The notes under the pieces are model-generated. The model saw only the letters and a list, made by a program, of their open reading frames with translations, had not been told where the DNA came from and searched no databases. Made by a program: the position numbers and the translations under genes. DNA of 64,000 nucleotides from Planctomycetota bacterium (GTDB taxonomy: Bacteria; Planctomycetota; UBA1135; UBA2386), in assembly GCA_016713175.1 (NCBI GenBank), contig JADJPQ010000008.1:248001-312000 (forward strand). Direction: 5' to 3'. Shown piece after piece: positions 8,417 through 17,657 of the stretch (the stretch's first letter is position 1; every line of letters starts with the position of its first letter).

Positions 8417-11400
8417 TCATCGCAGGTCGTCGATCACCAGTTGGAAACCGGAGCTGACACCGGTCGTCTGGTCCTCGTTCCGCACCGTGAAGTAGTACCA
8501 GTTCCACCCCTGCGGGTCCAAACTGGCGACCACGGCTGGCGACAGGTCGCCACTGAGCACGCTCAGCACCCCCGGGGCCAGGTAACCGCCGCACAGGTGC
8601 GCCATCGTCTGCAGCGCGTCGAGTTCGTCGGTCGTTTCCCAGATGCGTTCGCCCGAGGTCATGGTGAGGTCGGTTGCGGTGAGGTCGAACCAGACGATGA
8701 CCGCCGGCGCGATGACGTGCGCCAGTCCGAGCTTGGCCCCATGCCGGATGTTGTTGCCGGCGACGCGGAAGCGCCGGGGCGGTTCATGACGGAGCGCCGG
8801 CACGAATCCATCTGTCTGCGCCGCCGCTGTCAGTGTGGTCAGCTTGCCAGTTGCCGCGCCAGCGGTGGTGACGAGACTCGTGACGCCCACGTAGGCGGTG
8901 TTTGGCACCATGCCAAGCGGCAGGATGTCCGTCGGCGCCGGTCCGGCCAGAGGTGCCGTGATTCCGGTCAGGCTGGCAACTCGACGTTCGCTGGCAGCGG
9001 GCGTGACCTGGACGATCAGGACGTCACCCGGGGCTGCAACCTGGGCCTGCAGGCGATTGCGCGAGAACAGCCCGGTGCCACCCTCCTGGACGAACTGATC
9101 AATCGTCGGATCGTACCAGTAGCCGCGCACCAGGGCGCCGACCCGCAGGTACGCCGCCACGCCGACGTTGGCGGCCCTTGCCTGACCGGTCGCCAGATCC
9201 ATGTTGGCGACGTTGGGGCCGGTGACGGTGGTCTCGGTCCAGGCGAATCCGATCAGCGGGGCCGAGCCGGTGTCGAGCTGGCGCACGAACTCGGTGATCG
9301 CGCTGACCTGGGCGAGCGGCAGTGCGAAGTTGTGGAACACATTGTCATTGAGGGTCAGGGACGACTGCGTCGGGATGGCGCCGACCGACCCCGCCCCGCC
9401 ATGCAGGAGCCCCGACGTGCCCACGATCGGCCAGAACACGGGCTGCGTTGGCAGCGGGGTCGGCTGGAACGCCGTCGCCGGCACCAGCAGCTCGCGTGCC
9501 AGCACATTGCGCAGCGCCGCCGTCTCGAACGGATGGTTCTGCGTCGTCCCCGGTGGCACGCTGGCGCGCGAGGCGTCGATCGAGAACACCTCGGTGATCA
9601 TGTTGTTGCTGCCTTCCGGCAGGGCATGGCAGTTCACGCAGCTGCGACCCACGAGTGCCGGCAAGGTGTGGAACAGGTCGCGACCGACCAGGCCGTTGCT
9701 GCCGAACTCGCGTTCCGGCAACTGTTCGGGATTCGGCGGATGGTGGATCGTGTTGACGAACGCCGTGTAGGTGTCCATCTCGATCGACGAGATGCCCTCG
9801 GGACCGGCGCCGGCTCCGGTGGGCTGCATGCCTTGCAGATTGACGAACGCCTCGTTGAAGTCCTGGAAGCTGTTCTTGTCACCGCGCCAGTGGTAGGGCG
9901 CGTTGGTGGCGAGGAACTGCATCAGGTCCGGTTCCAGGTGACAATCGACCAGCCCTTGCAGGGTCTGGGTGACCATCTCCGGCTTGTTGGGGGCGAAGTG
10001 GGAGGCGACACCGGCGACGTCGATCAGCCGCGGCTCGATGATAGAGCCCGGGGCTGTGTCGCCGAGTCGCCAACGCAGGCCGTCGGTTCGCGCGTCGACG
10101 TGGCAGCTGCTGCAGGACACCATCTGGGTGCCCGAGGTTGCCTTTGCCGTGTAGAGGAACTTGCGACCGGCACGGATCGAGGCCGGCGTTGGATCGGTGG
10201 TGAGCGCGCGCCGCGCCAGCGCTGCGGTCCAAGGACTGACCACCGCAATCGAGTTGTCGAGGCGGTTCAGTGCGAACACGAGGCCGGGAGTGCTCGCGCC
10301 CGGTTCCATGGCAGTGGCCGAGTACGCCAGTCCGCGCGGCCCGACCGCACCGTAGCCGCCGGCCACCGGCGCCAGGTCGACGACCGTTCGCGCGTAGCCG
10401 CTCGCCTGCGTCGGGTCCGGGCGCAGCACGGCGATGCGGTCGGAACCGAACGCTGCGAGCACGATGCGCGGCGTCGACGAGCCGGATGGCGGCGGGACGA
10501 CGATCACATCAGTCACTTGCGCGAGCCGCTCCCCGACGGGCACGGGCGAACGGACGGCCGCAGTCGGCAGGTAGTCACGGTTCAAGTCGATGCTGACGGC
10601 CGGCTTGCCGGTGGCCGGGGGCGGGCCCAGGATCTGCTCCGCCAGCAGCACCGGGGGGCCGTTGACCGGCAGGTCGATGACCTGCAGCCAGGTCTGTACG
10701 AACCCGGTCTCCAGGTTGCCGAGTTGGACTGCTACGACGCCGTTGCGGCCGACGTTCTGTGCGATCTGCGACACCACGTACATCCGGTCGCCCGCGGCGT
10801 TGACGGCGCAACCAAGGTTGGTCGTGCCGACGCCGCTGAGAGCGTGGAACGGCGTGCCGCTGGGCATGATCGCGAACAGGCCGAGGTCGTAGGGGCTGCG
10901 AGCGCTGATCTCACCGCCCATCGTATTCAGCACGTAGGCGCGGTTGTCGGGCAGGATCTCGAGTCGCCGCGCCTGCTTGACACCCCACAGCGGCAAGATG
11001 TTCGCGAGGTTGGCGCCGGCATTCACGTAGGCCGCCAAGCGTGGTTGGACGTGGGCTGGCGCGAACGTGCCGAGCGGCAGCGGCGGGGTCACCCCCGACA
11101 GGTCAGCCAGGTTGATGCGACGTACCTGGCCGGCCGCATGCAGGGCGACGACCGCGGTGCCACCGGCCGGGTCGAACGCGATGTCAGCGGGTTCATTGCC
11201 GACGTATTCGGTCTGCTCCAGGACCGCATCGATGGTCAGCGGCGAGGTCGAGACGATGTCGAGCCTGACGCGCGATACCGAGTCACCGAGGAAGTTGCAG
11301 GTGTAGAACGAACTGGACGGTGCGTGCCACTTGACGGTCACCGGGGACAGCCCCACGGGCACACGTGCGATCGCTGGCTGCAGCGACCACTCGGCCCGGT

Positions 11401-11587
11401 AGATCTCGATCGAGTTGTCGGGTGTGTTGCACGCCAGCACATGGTCCTGGCCACCCAGCGTGGCGACGGCGATCGGTTTGACCTGTGGGTCCTCGTAGTT
11501 GACGAAGGTCCCCTGGGCCGTTGCGGCGGTCGCGAGCGCCATCGGCGCGACCAACCGGGGCCATGACACGGAACGGATTGTTGGCAT
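8417..11587 (-). CDS. secreted beta-propeller / di-heme cytochrome c protein
   Basis: A 1056-residue exported protein starting at the ATG at 11587, which gives a cleavable signal ending ATAATAQG near residue 25. Residues about 30-450 resemble YVTN/YncE-type beta-propellers (surface repeats with DNSIEIYR and LDNSIAVV motifs). Two CXXCH heme motifs follow, CSSCH at about 492 and CVNCH at about 650, in a region resembling MauG/cytochrome c peroxidase-type proteins. The last 150 residues form a separate beta-rich domain. It is likely a periplasmic or surface redox protein; its substrate is unknown. An open frame upstream to 12286 is antisense to the zinc locus and was not used. Confidence 0.75.
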   Translation of the reverse strand: MPTIRSVSWPRLVAPMALATAATAQGTFVNYEDPQVKPIAVATLGGQDHVLACNTPDNSIEIYRAEWSLQPAIARVPVGLSPVTVKWHAPSSSFYTCNFLGDSVSRVRLDIVSTSPLTIDAVLEQTEYVGNEPADIAFDPAGGTAVVALHAAGQVRRINLADLSGVTPPLPLGTFAPAHVQPRLAAYVNAGANLANILPLWGVKQARRLEILPDNRAYVLNTMGGEISARSPYDLGLFAIMPSGTPFHALSGVGTTNLGCAVNAAGDRMYVVSQIAQNVGRNGVVAVQLGNLETGFVQTWLQVIDLPVNGPPVLLAEQILGPPPATGKPAVSIDLNRDYLPTAAVRSPVPVGERLAQVTDVIVVPPPSGSSTPRIVLAAFGSDRIAVLRPDPTQASGYARTVVDLAPVAGGYGAVGPRGLAYSATAMEPGASTPGLVFALNRLDNSIAVVSPWTAALARRALTTDPTPASIRAGRKFLYTAKATSGTQMVSCSSCHVDARTDGLRWRLGDTAPGSIIEPRLIDVAGVASHFAPNKPEMVTQTLQGLVDCHLEPDLMQFLATNAPYHWRGDKNSFQDFNEAFVNLQGMQPTGAGAGPEGISSIEMDTYTAFVNTIHHPPNPEQLPEREFGSNGLVGRDLFHTLPALVGRSCVNCHALPEGSNNMITEVFSIDASRASVPPGTTQNHPFETAALRNVLARELLVPATAFQPTPLPTQPVFWPIVGTSGLLHGGAGSVGAIPTQSSLTLNDNVFHNFALPLAQVSAITEFVRQLDTGSAPLIGFAWTETTVTGPNVANMDLATGQARAANVGVAAYLRVGALVRGYWYDPTIDQFVQEGGTGLFSRNRLQAQVAAPGDVLIVQVTPAASERRVASLTGITAPLAGPAPTDILPLGMVPNTAYVGVTSLVTTAGAATGKLTTLTAAAQTDGFVPALRHEPPRRFRVAGNNIRHGAKLGLAHVIAPAVIVWFDLTATDLTMTSGERIWETTDELDALQTMAHLCGGYLAPGVLSVLSGDLSPAVVASLDPQGWNWYYFTVRNEDQTTGVSSGFQLVIDDLR

Positions 11588-11812
11588 CTGGGACTTCCTT
11601 GGCGTGAACGCCGGGCCAGGCACGTTGGTGCGCGGCGACGCCGCGGCGAGGAGGCCGGCGGGCTTGGCGCGGCAACCGAAGTTGGCGTCGCAGGGTGCCT
11701 GTCGAGTTTCGCGGATTCCCTGACTCGTGCCCGCGATCGCTTGCCACCCAACCGCGAACGGAGCGGTCACTCGCGCCGCCGCCCGACGTTCCGTAGGATC
11801 CTCGCCCCTGGC

Positions 11813-12211
11813 ATGCGCTCCCCGCTGCGGTTCCTGATCGCGACCCTGACGGCACTCGTCGTGCTGTTGCAGGTGCTCGCGCCCGGTCTGCACCGGCTGA
11901 GCCATCGCCACGACGATCCGCACACCGCGGCCGCGCATGCGCACCGCGGCTGCCCGTGCGAACTCCACAAGAAGAGCTGTCAGCACGATCCGCAGAAGGG
12001 CGGCGCCGTGCTGATGCCCGGCGAAGAAGCGGTCGCGCCGTGCGCGTTCTGCCTGCTGCTGGCCAGGAGCCAGCCCTGGGTGCTGGCTGACCCCGCGATG
12101 TCGGTCTGCCCGGCCTTGCCGCCGGTCGGCACCGCGCCGATGCCACGCGCGCCGCCCCTTGCCGGTCCGGTCTGGACGCCGGTACGACCGCGCGCGCCCC
12201 CGATCTCCTGA
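11813..12211 (+). CDS. small His/Cys-rich exported or membrane protein of the zinc-uptake locus
   Basis: A 132-residue protein with one hydrophobic segment (about residues 6-26) followed by a His/Asp/Cys-rich region (LHRLSHRHDD, HAHRGCPCELHKKSC, APCAFCLLL). Small proteins like this, resembling DUF2946 in layout, are often next to metal transport genes and may bind metal in the periplasm. It is the first gene of a plus-strand cluster leading to ZnuABC. The ATG at 11813 was preferred because the upstream in-frame extension is Arg-rich and would bury the signal segment. Confidence 0.6.
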   Translation: MRSPLRFLIATLTALVVLLQVLAPGLHRLSHRHDDPHTAAAHAHRGCPCELHKKSCQHDPQKGGAVLMPGEEAVAPCAFCLLLARSQPWVLADPAMSVCPALPPVGTAPMPRAPPLAGPVWTPVRPRAPPIS

Positions 12212-12303
12212 ACGGTTGCTCAGTGCCCGTTCCCGACGCGCCGCGTCGACGTGGGAAGGTCCCACGCCGTGGCGTGCCGTTCCCATTCCGATCCGGAGAT
12301 CGC

Positions 12304-13653
12304 ATGTACGCTGTTTCGTTCTTGGTCTCGTTGTCTGTCCTCGATGTGTCTTGGTTCCAGGATCCGGCGGCCGCGCCGCAGGACCCGCCCCCGTCCAACT
12401 CCCGGCGCGAGGCGCTCGAACGCGCCAGTCGCGAGCTGACGCCGGCCGCGAGCGCGCCGCCGCCCGCCAGCCCGTTCCGCCTGATCGACATTGCGGTCAA
12501 CGTCACCGGCGCCGCCGGCACTTCGACCGAGCGCGACGCCGTGCTCTCGGACCTGCAGGGCGGCGGCCACGATCCGCGCAAGCGCGGGTTCACGCTGCAG
12601 CAGGCCGAACTGTCGCTGGTCGGCGCCGTCGATCCGTATCTGCGGGCGGAGGCGCGGCTGGTCGCGTTCCTCGACCCGATCGAGGGCGAGACCATCGTCG
12701 AACTCGAGGAGGCGTTCGGGGTCACCCAGAGCCTGCCGTACGGCCTGCAGCTGAAGTTCGGCCAGTACCTGACCGAGTTCGGCCGCATCAACACCCAGCA
12801 TCCGCACGCCTGGGACTTCCAGGACCAGCCGCTCATCGCCACCCGGCTGTTCGGCCCGGATGGCATGCGCGGACCCGGTGCGCGGTTGAGCTGGCTGGTG
12901 CCCGGCGACAGCTACACCGAACTGATGGTCGGCGCCCAGAATGCCAATGGCGAGACGATGGCCAGCTTCCTGGCCAACGACGAGTATTACGAGGAACGGC
13001 CGATCGGCGGCCGGGCGTTCGCCGAGCGCGACTTCACCTCGTTCGGCGACCTGGTGTGGACCTTCCGGGCGCACACCGGTTTCGACCTGACGGACAGTTC
13101 CAACGTGCAGTTCGGCGGCTCGGTGGCCCTGGGGCCGAACGCGACCGGGAACGACGGCGAGACGGTGCTCTACGGCATCGACTTCTCGTGGCGCTGGCGG
13201 CCGCTGGAGAACGACAAGGGCTGGCCGTTCGTCAAGATCGAGGGCGAGTTCCTCGGCCGCGCGTTCGACGCGGCGGGGCAGGTCGACGAGAACGACCCGC
13301 TCGATCCAGGCGATGATGTCGTCGTCGACGAGCGGACATTGCGCGATCACGGCTTCTACCTGCAGGGGCTGTGGGGGTTCGCGCCGCGTTGGGCGGTGGG
13401 CCTGCGCGGCGAATGGGCCGGCGGGTCCGGCGACAGCTACGACGCCGACGCCGACACCTTCGGTCGCGACTTCGACGCGTTCCGTGCCGATCGCCTGCGC
13501 ATCGCGCCGCTGCTCGCGTTCCACCCGACCGAGTTCTCGCGTTTCCGCGTGCAGTACAACTACGATGACAGCGATCACCTCGGCGACGAGGTGCACTCGG
13601 TCTGGATCGGCTTCGACGTGCTGATCGGTTCGCATCCGCCCCACAAATACTGA
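12304..13653 (+). CDS. outer-membrane beta-barrel protein of the zinc-uptake locus
   Basis: A 449-residue protein with an N-terminal signal (residues 1-20), a Pro/Ala-rich linker, and from about residue 65 onward alternating amphipathic strands ending in Tyr. YLTEFGRINTQHPHAWDFQDQPL is typical of porin-like proteins. It lies 10 bp before the ZnuA-like gene and is probably co-transcribed. It is likely an outer-membrane channel for metal or metal-ligand entry. Specificity is inferred from context only. Confidence 0.68.
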   Translation: MYAVSFLVSLSVLDVSWFQDPAAAPQDPPPSNSRREALERASRELTPAASAPPPASPFRLIDIAVNVTGAAGTSTERDAVLSDLQGGGHDPRKRGFTLQQAELSLVGAVDPYLRAEARLVAFLDPIEGETIVELEEAFGVTQSLPYGLQLKFGQYLTEFGRINTQHPHAWDFQDQPLIATRLFGPDGMRGPGARLSWLVPGDSYTELMVGAQNANGETMASFLANDEYYEERPIGGRAFAERDFTSFGDLVWTFRAHTGFDLTDSSNVQFGGSVALGPNATGNDGETVLYGIDFSWRWRPLENDKGWPFVKIEGEFLGRAFDAAGQVDENDPLDPGDDVVVDERTLRDHGFYLQGLWGFAPRWAVGLRGEWAGGSGDSYDADADTFGRDFDAFRADRLRIAPLLAFHPTEFSRFRVQYNYDDSDHLGDEVHSVWIGFDVLIGSHPPHKY

Positions 13654-13663
13654 GGCAACGGCC

Positions 13664-14692
13664 ATGTCAGCCCTGTCGATGATGGCGCTGTTCGCGACGC
13701 TCGTGGCGACGCAGCAGCAACCCGAACCGCTCCGCGTCTGCGCGACCACGCCCGATCTCGGCGCGTTGGTCGCCGCGGTCGGCGGCGAGCGCGTCGCGGT
13801 GACGACGCTGGTCCGGGGGCCAGAGGATCCGCACTTCCTGGAAGCGCGGCCGAGCATGGTCAAGGCCCTGGCCAAGGCCGAGGTGCTGGTCGAGGTCGGG
13901 CTCGAACTCGAAATCGGCTGGTTGCCGGTGCTGGTCGACAACGCGCGCAACGGCGCGGTGCTGGCCGGCGCCTCCGGCCGGATCGTCGCCGCCGACGCGG
14001 TGGGCAAGCTCGGCGTCCCGGCCGGGCCGGTCGATCGCTCGCACGGTGACGTGCACGCCGGCGGCAATCCGCACTTCCTGACCGATCCGTGCCGCGGCCT
14101 GCAAGTGGCCACGCTGGTGGCGCAGCGGCTGGCGGCAGTGCGGCCGGCGGACAAGGACTGGTTCGCTGCGCGGCTGCGGGCGTTCCGCGAACGGCTCGCC
14201 GTCGCCCTGGTCGGCAAGGAGGTGGCGGCGCTCTACGAGCACGATGCCGAACGGCTGGGGGCGTTGTTCGCCGCGGGCCGGCTGCGCGACGTGCTGGACG
14301 AGCACGGCGACGCCGGCAAGCTCGGCGGCTGGTGCGCGGCGCTGCAGCCGTTCCGGGGCGCCCGGGTGGTCGTCGACCACGACCTCTGGCCGTACTTCCT
14401 CGACCGCTTCGGCCTGGCGACCGCCGGCTGCTGCGAACCGCGACCCGGGATTGCGCCGACCTCGGCGCACCTCGAGTCGCTGATCGCGGCGATGCGCCGC
14501 GACCAGATCGCGGTGATCCTCGCCTCGCCGTTCTTCGCGCCCCAACACGCTGAACTGCTGGTGCGCAAGACCGGCGCGCGGCTGGCGCCGGTGGCCCACC
14601 AGTGCGGGGGGCGTCCCGGCACCGACGACTACATCGACTTCGTCGATCACAACGTCCGCGCGCTGGTCGCCGCGCTGGCTGGCAAGTCGTGA
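13664..14692 (+). CDS. znuA: zinc ABC transporter substrate-binding protein (ZnuA-like)
   Basis: A 342-residue cluster A-I metal-binding protein with a short N-terminal signal. The likely metal ligands are visible: His57 in DPHF, His137 in GNPHFLTDP, His239 in VVDHDLW, and a C-terminal Asp in the TDDY region. A short His-containing loop (SHGDVHAGG) lies near residue 127, much shorter than the His-rich loop of some ZnuA proteins. Its stop overlaps the GTG of the ATPase gene (GTGA), which fits coupled translation. Zinc rather than manganese is inferred from the three His. Confidence 0.82.
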   Translation: MSALSMMALFATLVATQQQPEPLRVCATTPDLGALVAAVGGERVAVTTLVRGPEDPHFLEARPSMVKALAKAEVLVEVGLELEIGWLPVLVDNARNGAVLAGASGRIVAADAVGKLGVPAGPVDRSHGDVHAGGNPHFLTDPCRGLQVATLVAQRLAAVRPADKDWFAARLRAFRERLAVALVGKEVAALYEHDAERLGALFAAGRLRDVLDEHGDAGKLGGWCAALQPFRGARVVVDHDLWPYFLDRFGLATAGCCEPRPGIAPTSAHLESLIAAMRRDQIAVILASPFFAPQHAELLVRKTGARLAPVAHQCGGRPGTDDYIDFVDHNVRALVAALAGKS

Positions 14693-15390
14693 CCGACGTG
14701 CTGCTCGCCGCGACCGGGCTCGAGGTCGGGCGCGGCGCGCCGCTGCTCTCCGGTGTCGACCTCGAACTGCGGCCGGGCGAGGCCTGGTTCGTGCTGGGAC
14801 GCAATGGCGCCGGCAAGAGCACGCTGTTGGCCACGCTGCTGGGGCTGCTGGCGCCGCGGCGCGGCACGGTCACCGTCGCGCCGACGATCGCCGATCGGTC
14901 GGCGCTGGGCTTCGTGCCGCAGGAGACCACGTTCTCGGCGCCGCTGCCGTTGACGGTCGCCGAGTTCGTCGACCTCGGTCTGGCGACGGTGACCGCCACC
15001 CGGAGCGAACGGCGGGCGCGCGTCGCGGTGGCGCTGCAGCAGCTCGGCATCGAGGATCTGGCGCCGCGGCAAGTCGCGTCGTTGTCGCTCGGCCAACGCC
15101 GGCGCGCGCTGGTGGCCCGGGCCCTGCTCAGGCGGCCGCGCCTGCTGGTGCTCGACGAGCCGACCGCCAACCTCGATGCCCACGGCGCCGCCACGTTGTG
15201 CGCCGACCTGGATCGGTTGCGCCGCGACTCCGGGGTCTGTCTGCTGCACGTCGCGCACGATCTGGGTCTGGTCCGACGTTTCGCCACGCATGTCCTGCTG
15301 CTCGCGGGCGCCGCCGTGCACGCCGGGCCGGCGGCAGCGATGCTCGCGGCGCCGATCCTGGAGCAGACGCTCGGCGTCGGGACGAACTGA
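14689..15390 (+). CDS. znuC: zinc ABC transporter ATP-binding protein (ZnuC-like)
   Basis: A 233-residue ABC ATPase. The Walker A GRNGAGKST is near residue 39, the Q-loop FVPQE near 76, the signature is LSLGQ (instead of LSGGQ) near 135, the Walker B/D-loop LLVLDEPTANLD is near 155, and the switch His is in HVAHD. It starts with the GTG at 14689, overlapping the znuA stop, and ends one base before the permease ATG. It energises metal import with the adjacent permease. Confidence 0.85.
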   Translation: MTDVLLAATGLEVGRGAPLLSGVDLELRPGEAWFVLGRNGAGKSTLLATLLGLLAPRRGTVTVAPTIADRSALGFVPQETTFSAPLPLTVAEFVDLGLATVTATRSERRARVAVALQQLGIEDLAPRQVASLSLGQRRRALVARALLRRPRLLVLDEPTANLDAHGAATLCADLDRLRRDSGVCLLHVAHDLGLVRRFATHVLLLAGAAVHAGPAAAMLAAPILEQTLGVGTN

Positions 15391-16269
15391 ATGGCCGACT
15401 TCCTTGCCGCCTGGGAACTGTTCGGTGACGCCTGGACGGTCGGGCTGTTGCTGGCCGCGTTGCTGCCGATCGGCGGCATCGTGCTGGTGCTGCGCCGGCA
15501 GGTGTTCCTGGCGGCGGCGATCGGCCAGACGTCGACGCTGGGCATCGCGCTGGCCATCTTCCTCGGTCTTGGTGCGCACGAGGCGCCGGGACACGCTCAC
15601 GCCGAGACCTGGGCCCTCGGCTTCGCGCTGGTGGCGGGCGTGCTGACGGCGGTGACGGCGTTGCGCGCGCTGAGCCAGGGTGGCGCGGCGATGGAAGCGC
15701 GGGCTGGCTGGATGTTCCTGCTCGGCGGCAGCGCGTCGATGCTCCTCTTGGCTGAACGGCCGCATGGGCTGCAGGAGGTGCAACGACTGCAGTTGTCGTC
15801 GCTGCTCGGCGCGTCGCCGGCGGACGTGTGGATCTGCGCTGTGGTGCTGGCGGTCATCGCCGCGGTCGTGATCGCGCTCGGCCGCCGGCTCCTGCTGTGG
15901 GCGATCGACCCGACGACGGCGCGGGTGCTCGGCATGGCGTGCGGGCGGTGGGATGTGGCGGTCGGTGGCTGGCTTGGTCTGGTCAGCGGGTTCGCGATCC
16001 ACGCCACGGGTCTGCTGTTCGTGTTCGGGTTGACGATCCTGCCGGTGCTGTTCGCGGCGCAGGTTTGTCGGCGGCTCGGTGCGGTCCTGGTCGTGGCGCC
16101 GATGACCGGCTTGCTGGCGACGGCGGTGGCGCTGGCGGTCGCACACCTTGGCGATCTGCCGCCTGGCCAGGTTGCGGTGGCCCTGCTGGCCGGGGCGGTG
16201 TTGCTGGCGCGGCTGATCCGGCGCGGGTTCGAGCCGTTGCGCTGGCGGCACCGCAGCCGCGCCCGATGA
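15391..16269 (+). CDS. znuB: zinc ABC transporter permease (ZnuB-like)
   Basis: A 292-residue integral membrane protein of the ABC-3 family with about eight hydrophobic segments. The motif GQTSTLGIALAI near residue 47 corresponds to the conserved GxxSHxGLA region. The ATG follows the znuC stop without a gap. Together with the two preceding genes it forms a complete metal importer; no Zur-type regulator is adjacent. Confidence 0.83.
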   Translation: MADFLAAWELFGDAWTVGLLLAALLPIGGIVLVLRRQVFLAAAIGQTSTLGIALAIFLGLGAHEAPGHAHAETWALGFALVAGVLTAVTALRALSQGGAAMEARAGWMFLLGGSASMLLLAERPHGLQEVQRLQLSSLLGASPADVWICAVVLAVIAAVVIALGRRLLLWAIDPTTARVLGMACGRWDVAVGGWLGLVSGFAIHATGLLFVFGLTILPVLFAAQVCRRLGAVLVVAPMTGLLATAVALAVAHLGDLPPGQVAVALLAGAVLLARLIRRGFEPLRWRHRSRAR

Positions 16270-16389
16270 GCACGACGACCCGGCGGACGAACTCGAAGCG
16301 CGGCGGCGCCGGATCCGGCAGGGCCTGAGCGCTGGCCAGGCGTCAACCGGAGAACCTCGCGACGCGTTCGTTCATCGGCGAACCGTCTC

Positions 16390-17448
16390 TCAACTGTGCA
16401 GCGCGGCACGCGCCAGCTCGACTCCCGCTGCGGCATCCGGCGATCGCCGCTCCACGGTCGCCAACGCGCGCAAGACCTTGCTGGTGACGGCCGGTCCCGC
16501 CTTCGCGAATCCGCGGGCTGCGACCTCGATGTCCGTCGGCCGATCTTCGGCGAGCACTTCCAGCAGCAAGGCCGCTTGCTGGAGCTCCTTGCCACTCCTG
16601 GTCTGTTGCACCAGGGATCGTGTCTGGCTCACCAACAGCTTGTGCAACGCGAATCTCGCTGGCGTGGGTACGACGACGAGAGTCGTGCCGCGACCTGAGA
16701 TCGCTGGCGCAGGCTGCGCCTCGTCCATCAGCAGCGACAGGTACTTGATTGGCGCCGCCGCCGCCTGGAGTCGCGGAATGAAAACAGGTGCGTCCTGGCC
16801 GTCGCGGCCTGGAGTCAGCAGGTCGACGCGGAGTTCCTTGCCTCGCACCTTGAACGACGTCGATGGATGGCGTGGGTCGAGTTGCGGAACGGGCACGAAG
16901 CCCATCTGCAGGCTCGAAAGCGTCGCCGGGACATCGGCGGTCGCCGTCGTCGTGGCAATCTGGACATGGCTCGCCAGATCCACATCCTGCGTTCGCCACG
17001 CCGCCTCCGGCCAATGGACGCCGAGCAGGTTGCCGAGGAGGAAGAACGCGTACGAACCGACCAGGACACCGCCCAGTCGGAACAGGGCGGCATCGGCGAG
17101 TGCGCGGAGGACGCGTCCGACCGCATGCGGCAGCGTCGACGCCCCACCGACACGCAGCAGCTCCGCCAGCCGTTCGATCGCAGCGCGTTCCTGTTCCACG
17201 GCGGTGCGGTCGGTTTGCTGGCGCCGCAGGATCTTCCGCAGGGCGTCGGTCTGCCTGCCGATGGCGAGTTGGCGCCGGTGGCCCCCCGGGTCGCTGTACT
17301 GGAAGTAGAGATACTGGTGCCCGGCGACGGTCTTGGTGCTGAACGATCCGCTCAGATGCGACCAGGAGCGATCTCCTTCCAGCGCGACCAGCATGGCCAC
17401 GAGTTCGGCATGCAGCGTGAGGACATCGACGGGCAGGCGCGAGATCAT
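16390..17448 (-). CDS. GSU2403-family nucleotidyltransferase-fold protein (NTP_transf_8)
   Basis: A 352-residue protein. The segment around residues 150-185 has the family pattern: a GG-VGSYAFFLLGNLLG strand-helix with G-S, then TQDVDLA carrying two Asp two residues apart, as in minimal nucleotidyltransferases. The C-terminal half is helical. Some relatives act in toxin-antitoxin or regulatory settings, but the role is unknown. The ATG at 17448 is chosen because a TATAC-rich promoter-like sequence abuts it; the open frame extends upstream to 17580 without protein-like character. Confidence 0.72.
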   Translation of the reverse strand: MISRLPVDVLTLHAELVAMLVALEGDRSWSHLSGSFSTKTVAGHQYLYFQYSDPGGHRRQLAIGRQTDALRKILRRQQTDRTAVEQERAAIERLAELLRVGGASTLPHAVGRVLRALADAALFRLGGVLVGSYAFFLLGNLLGVHWPEAAWRTQDVDLASHVQIATTTATADVPATLSSLQMGFVPVPQLDPRHPSTSFKVRGKELRVDLLTPGRDGQDAPVFIPRLQAAAAPIKYLSLLMDEAQPAPAISGRGTTLVVVPTPARFALHKLLVSQTRSLVQQTRSGKELQQAALLLEVLAEDRPTDIEVAARGFAKAGPAVTSKVLRALATVERRSPDAAAGVELARAALHS

Positions 17449-17481
17449 TATACGCAGTATAGGAACTTGCTGAGTATAAAC
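17449..17481 (-). promoter_or_regulatory. AT-rich promoter/operator touching a start codon
   Basis: Immediately upstream of the ATG at 17448 lies an inverted repeat TATAC-gca-GTATA (17449-17461), with another TATAC-like element at 17473-17477. This AT-rich island stands out against the GC-rich surroundings. On the minus strand TATACT ends 7 bases before the ATG, so a transcript using it as a -10 box would be leaderless or nearly so. Promoter function is inferred from composition. Confidence 0.5.
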
Positions 17482-17657
17482 CAGTCCTGGGGGCCAGGAG
17501 CTGAATCGGCCCTCGGCACGGCGAGCCCGCAGTGCCGTCGTGGGGGTGCCGTCGTCGGACGGATGGGCCGACGTAGGCAAGACGGCGTCGCGGCAGCGCC
17601 GCGATGAGCGGGATGCTTGCGCGCACGGCGCTGGCCCCTTCTAGTCCCGTGGACACC

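Noticed and set aside
8315..11566. A 1083-codon plus-strand open frame
   Set aside because: It is antisense to the cytochrome-propeller gene, Arg/Gly/Asp-rich and low in hydrophobic core residues. The long open frame is a GC-bias shadow.
16266..16328. A 20-codon frame overlapping the znuB stop (ATGA)
   Set aside because: The overlap looks like coupled translation, but the peptide is Arg/Thr/Gly-rich, has no motif and is too short to support. It may be a remnant of a lost downstream gene.
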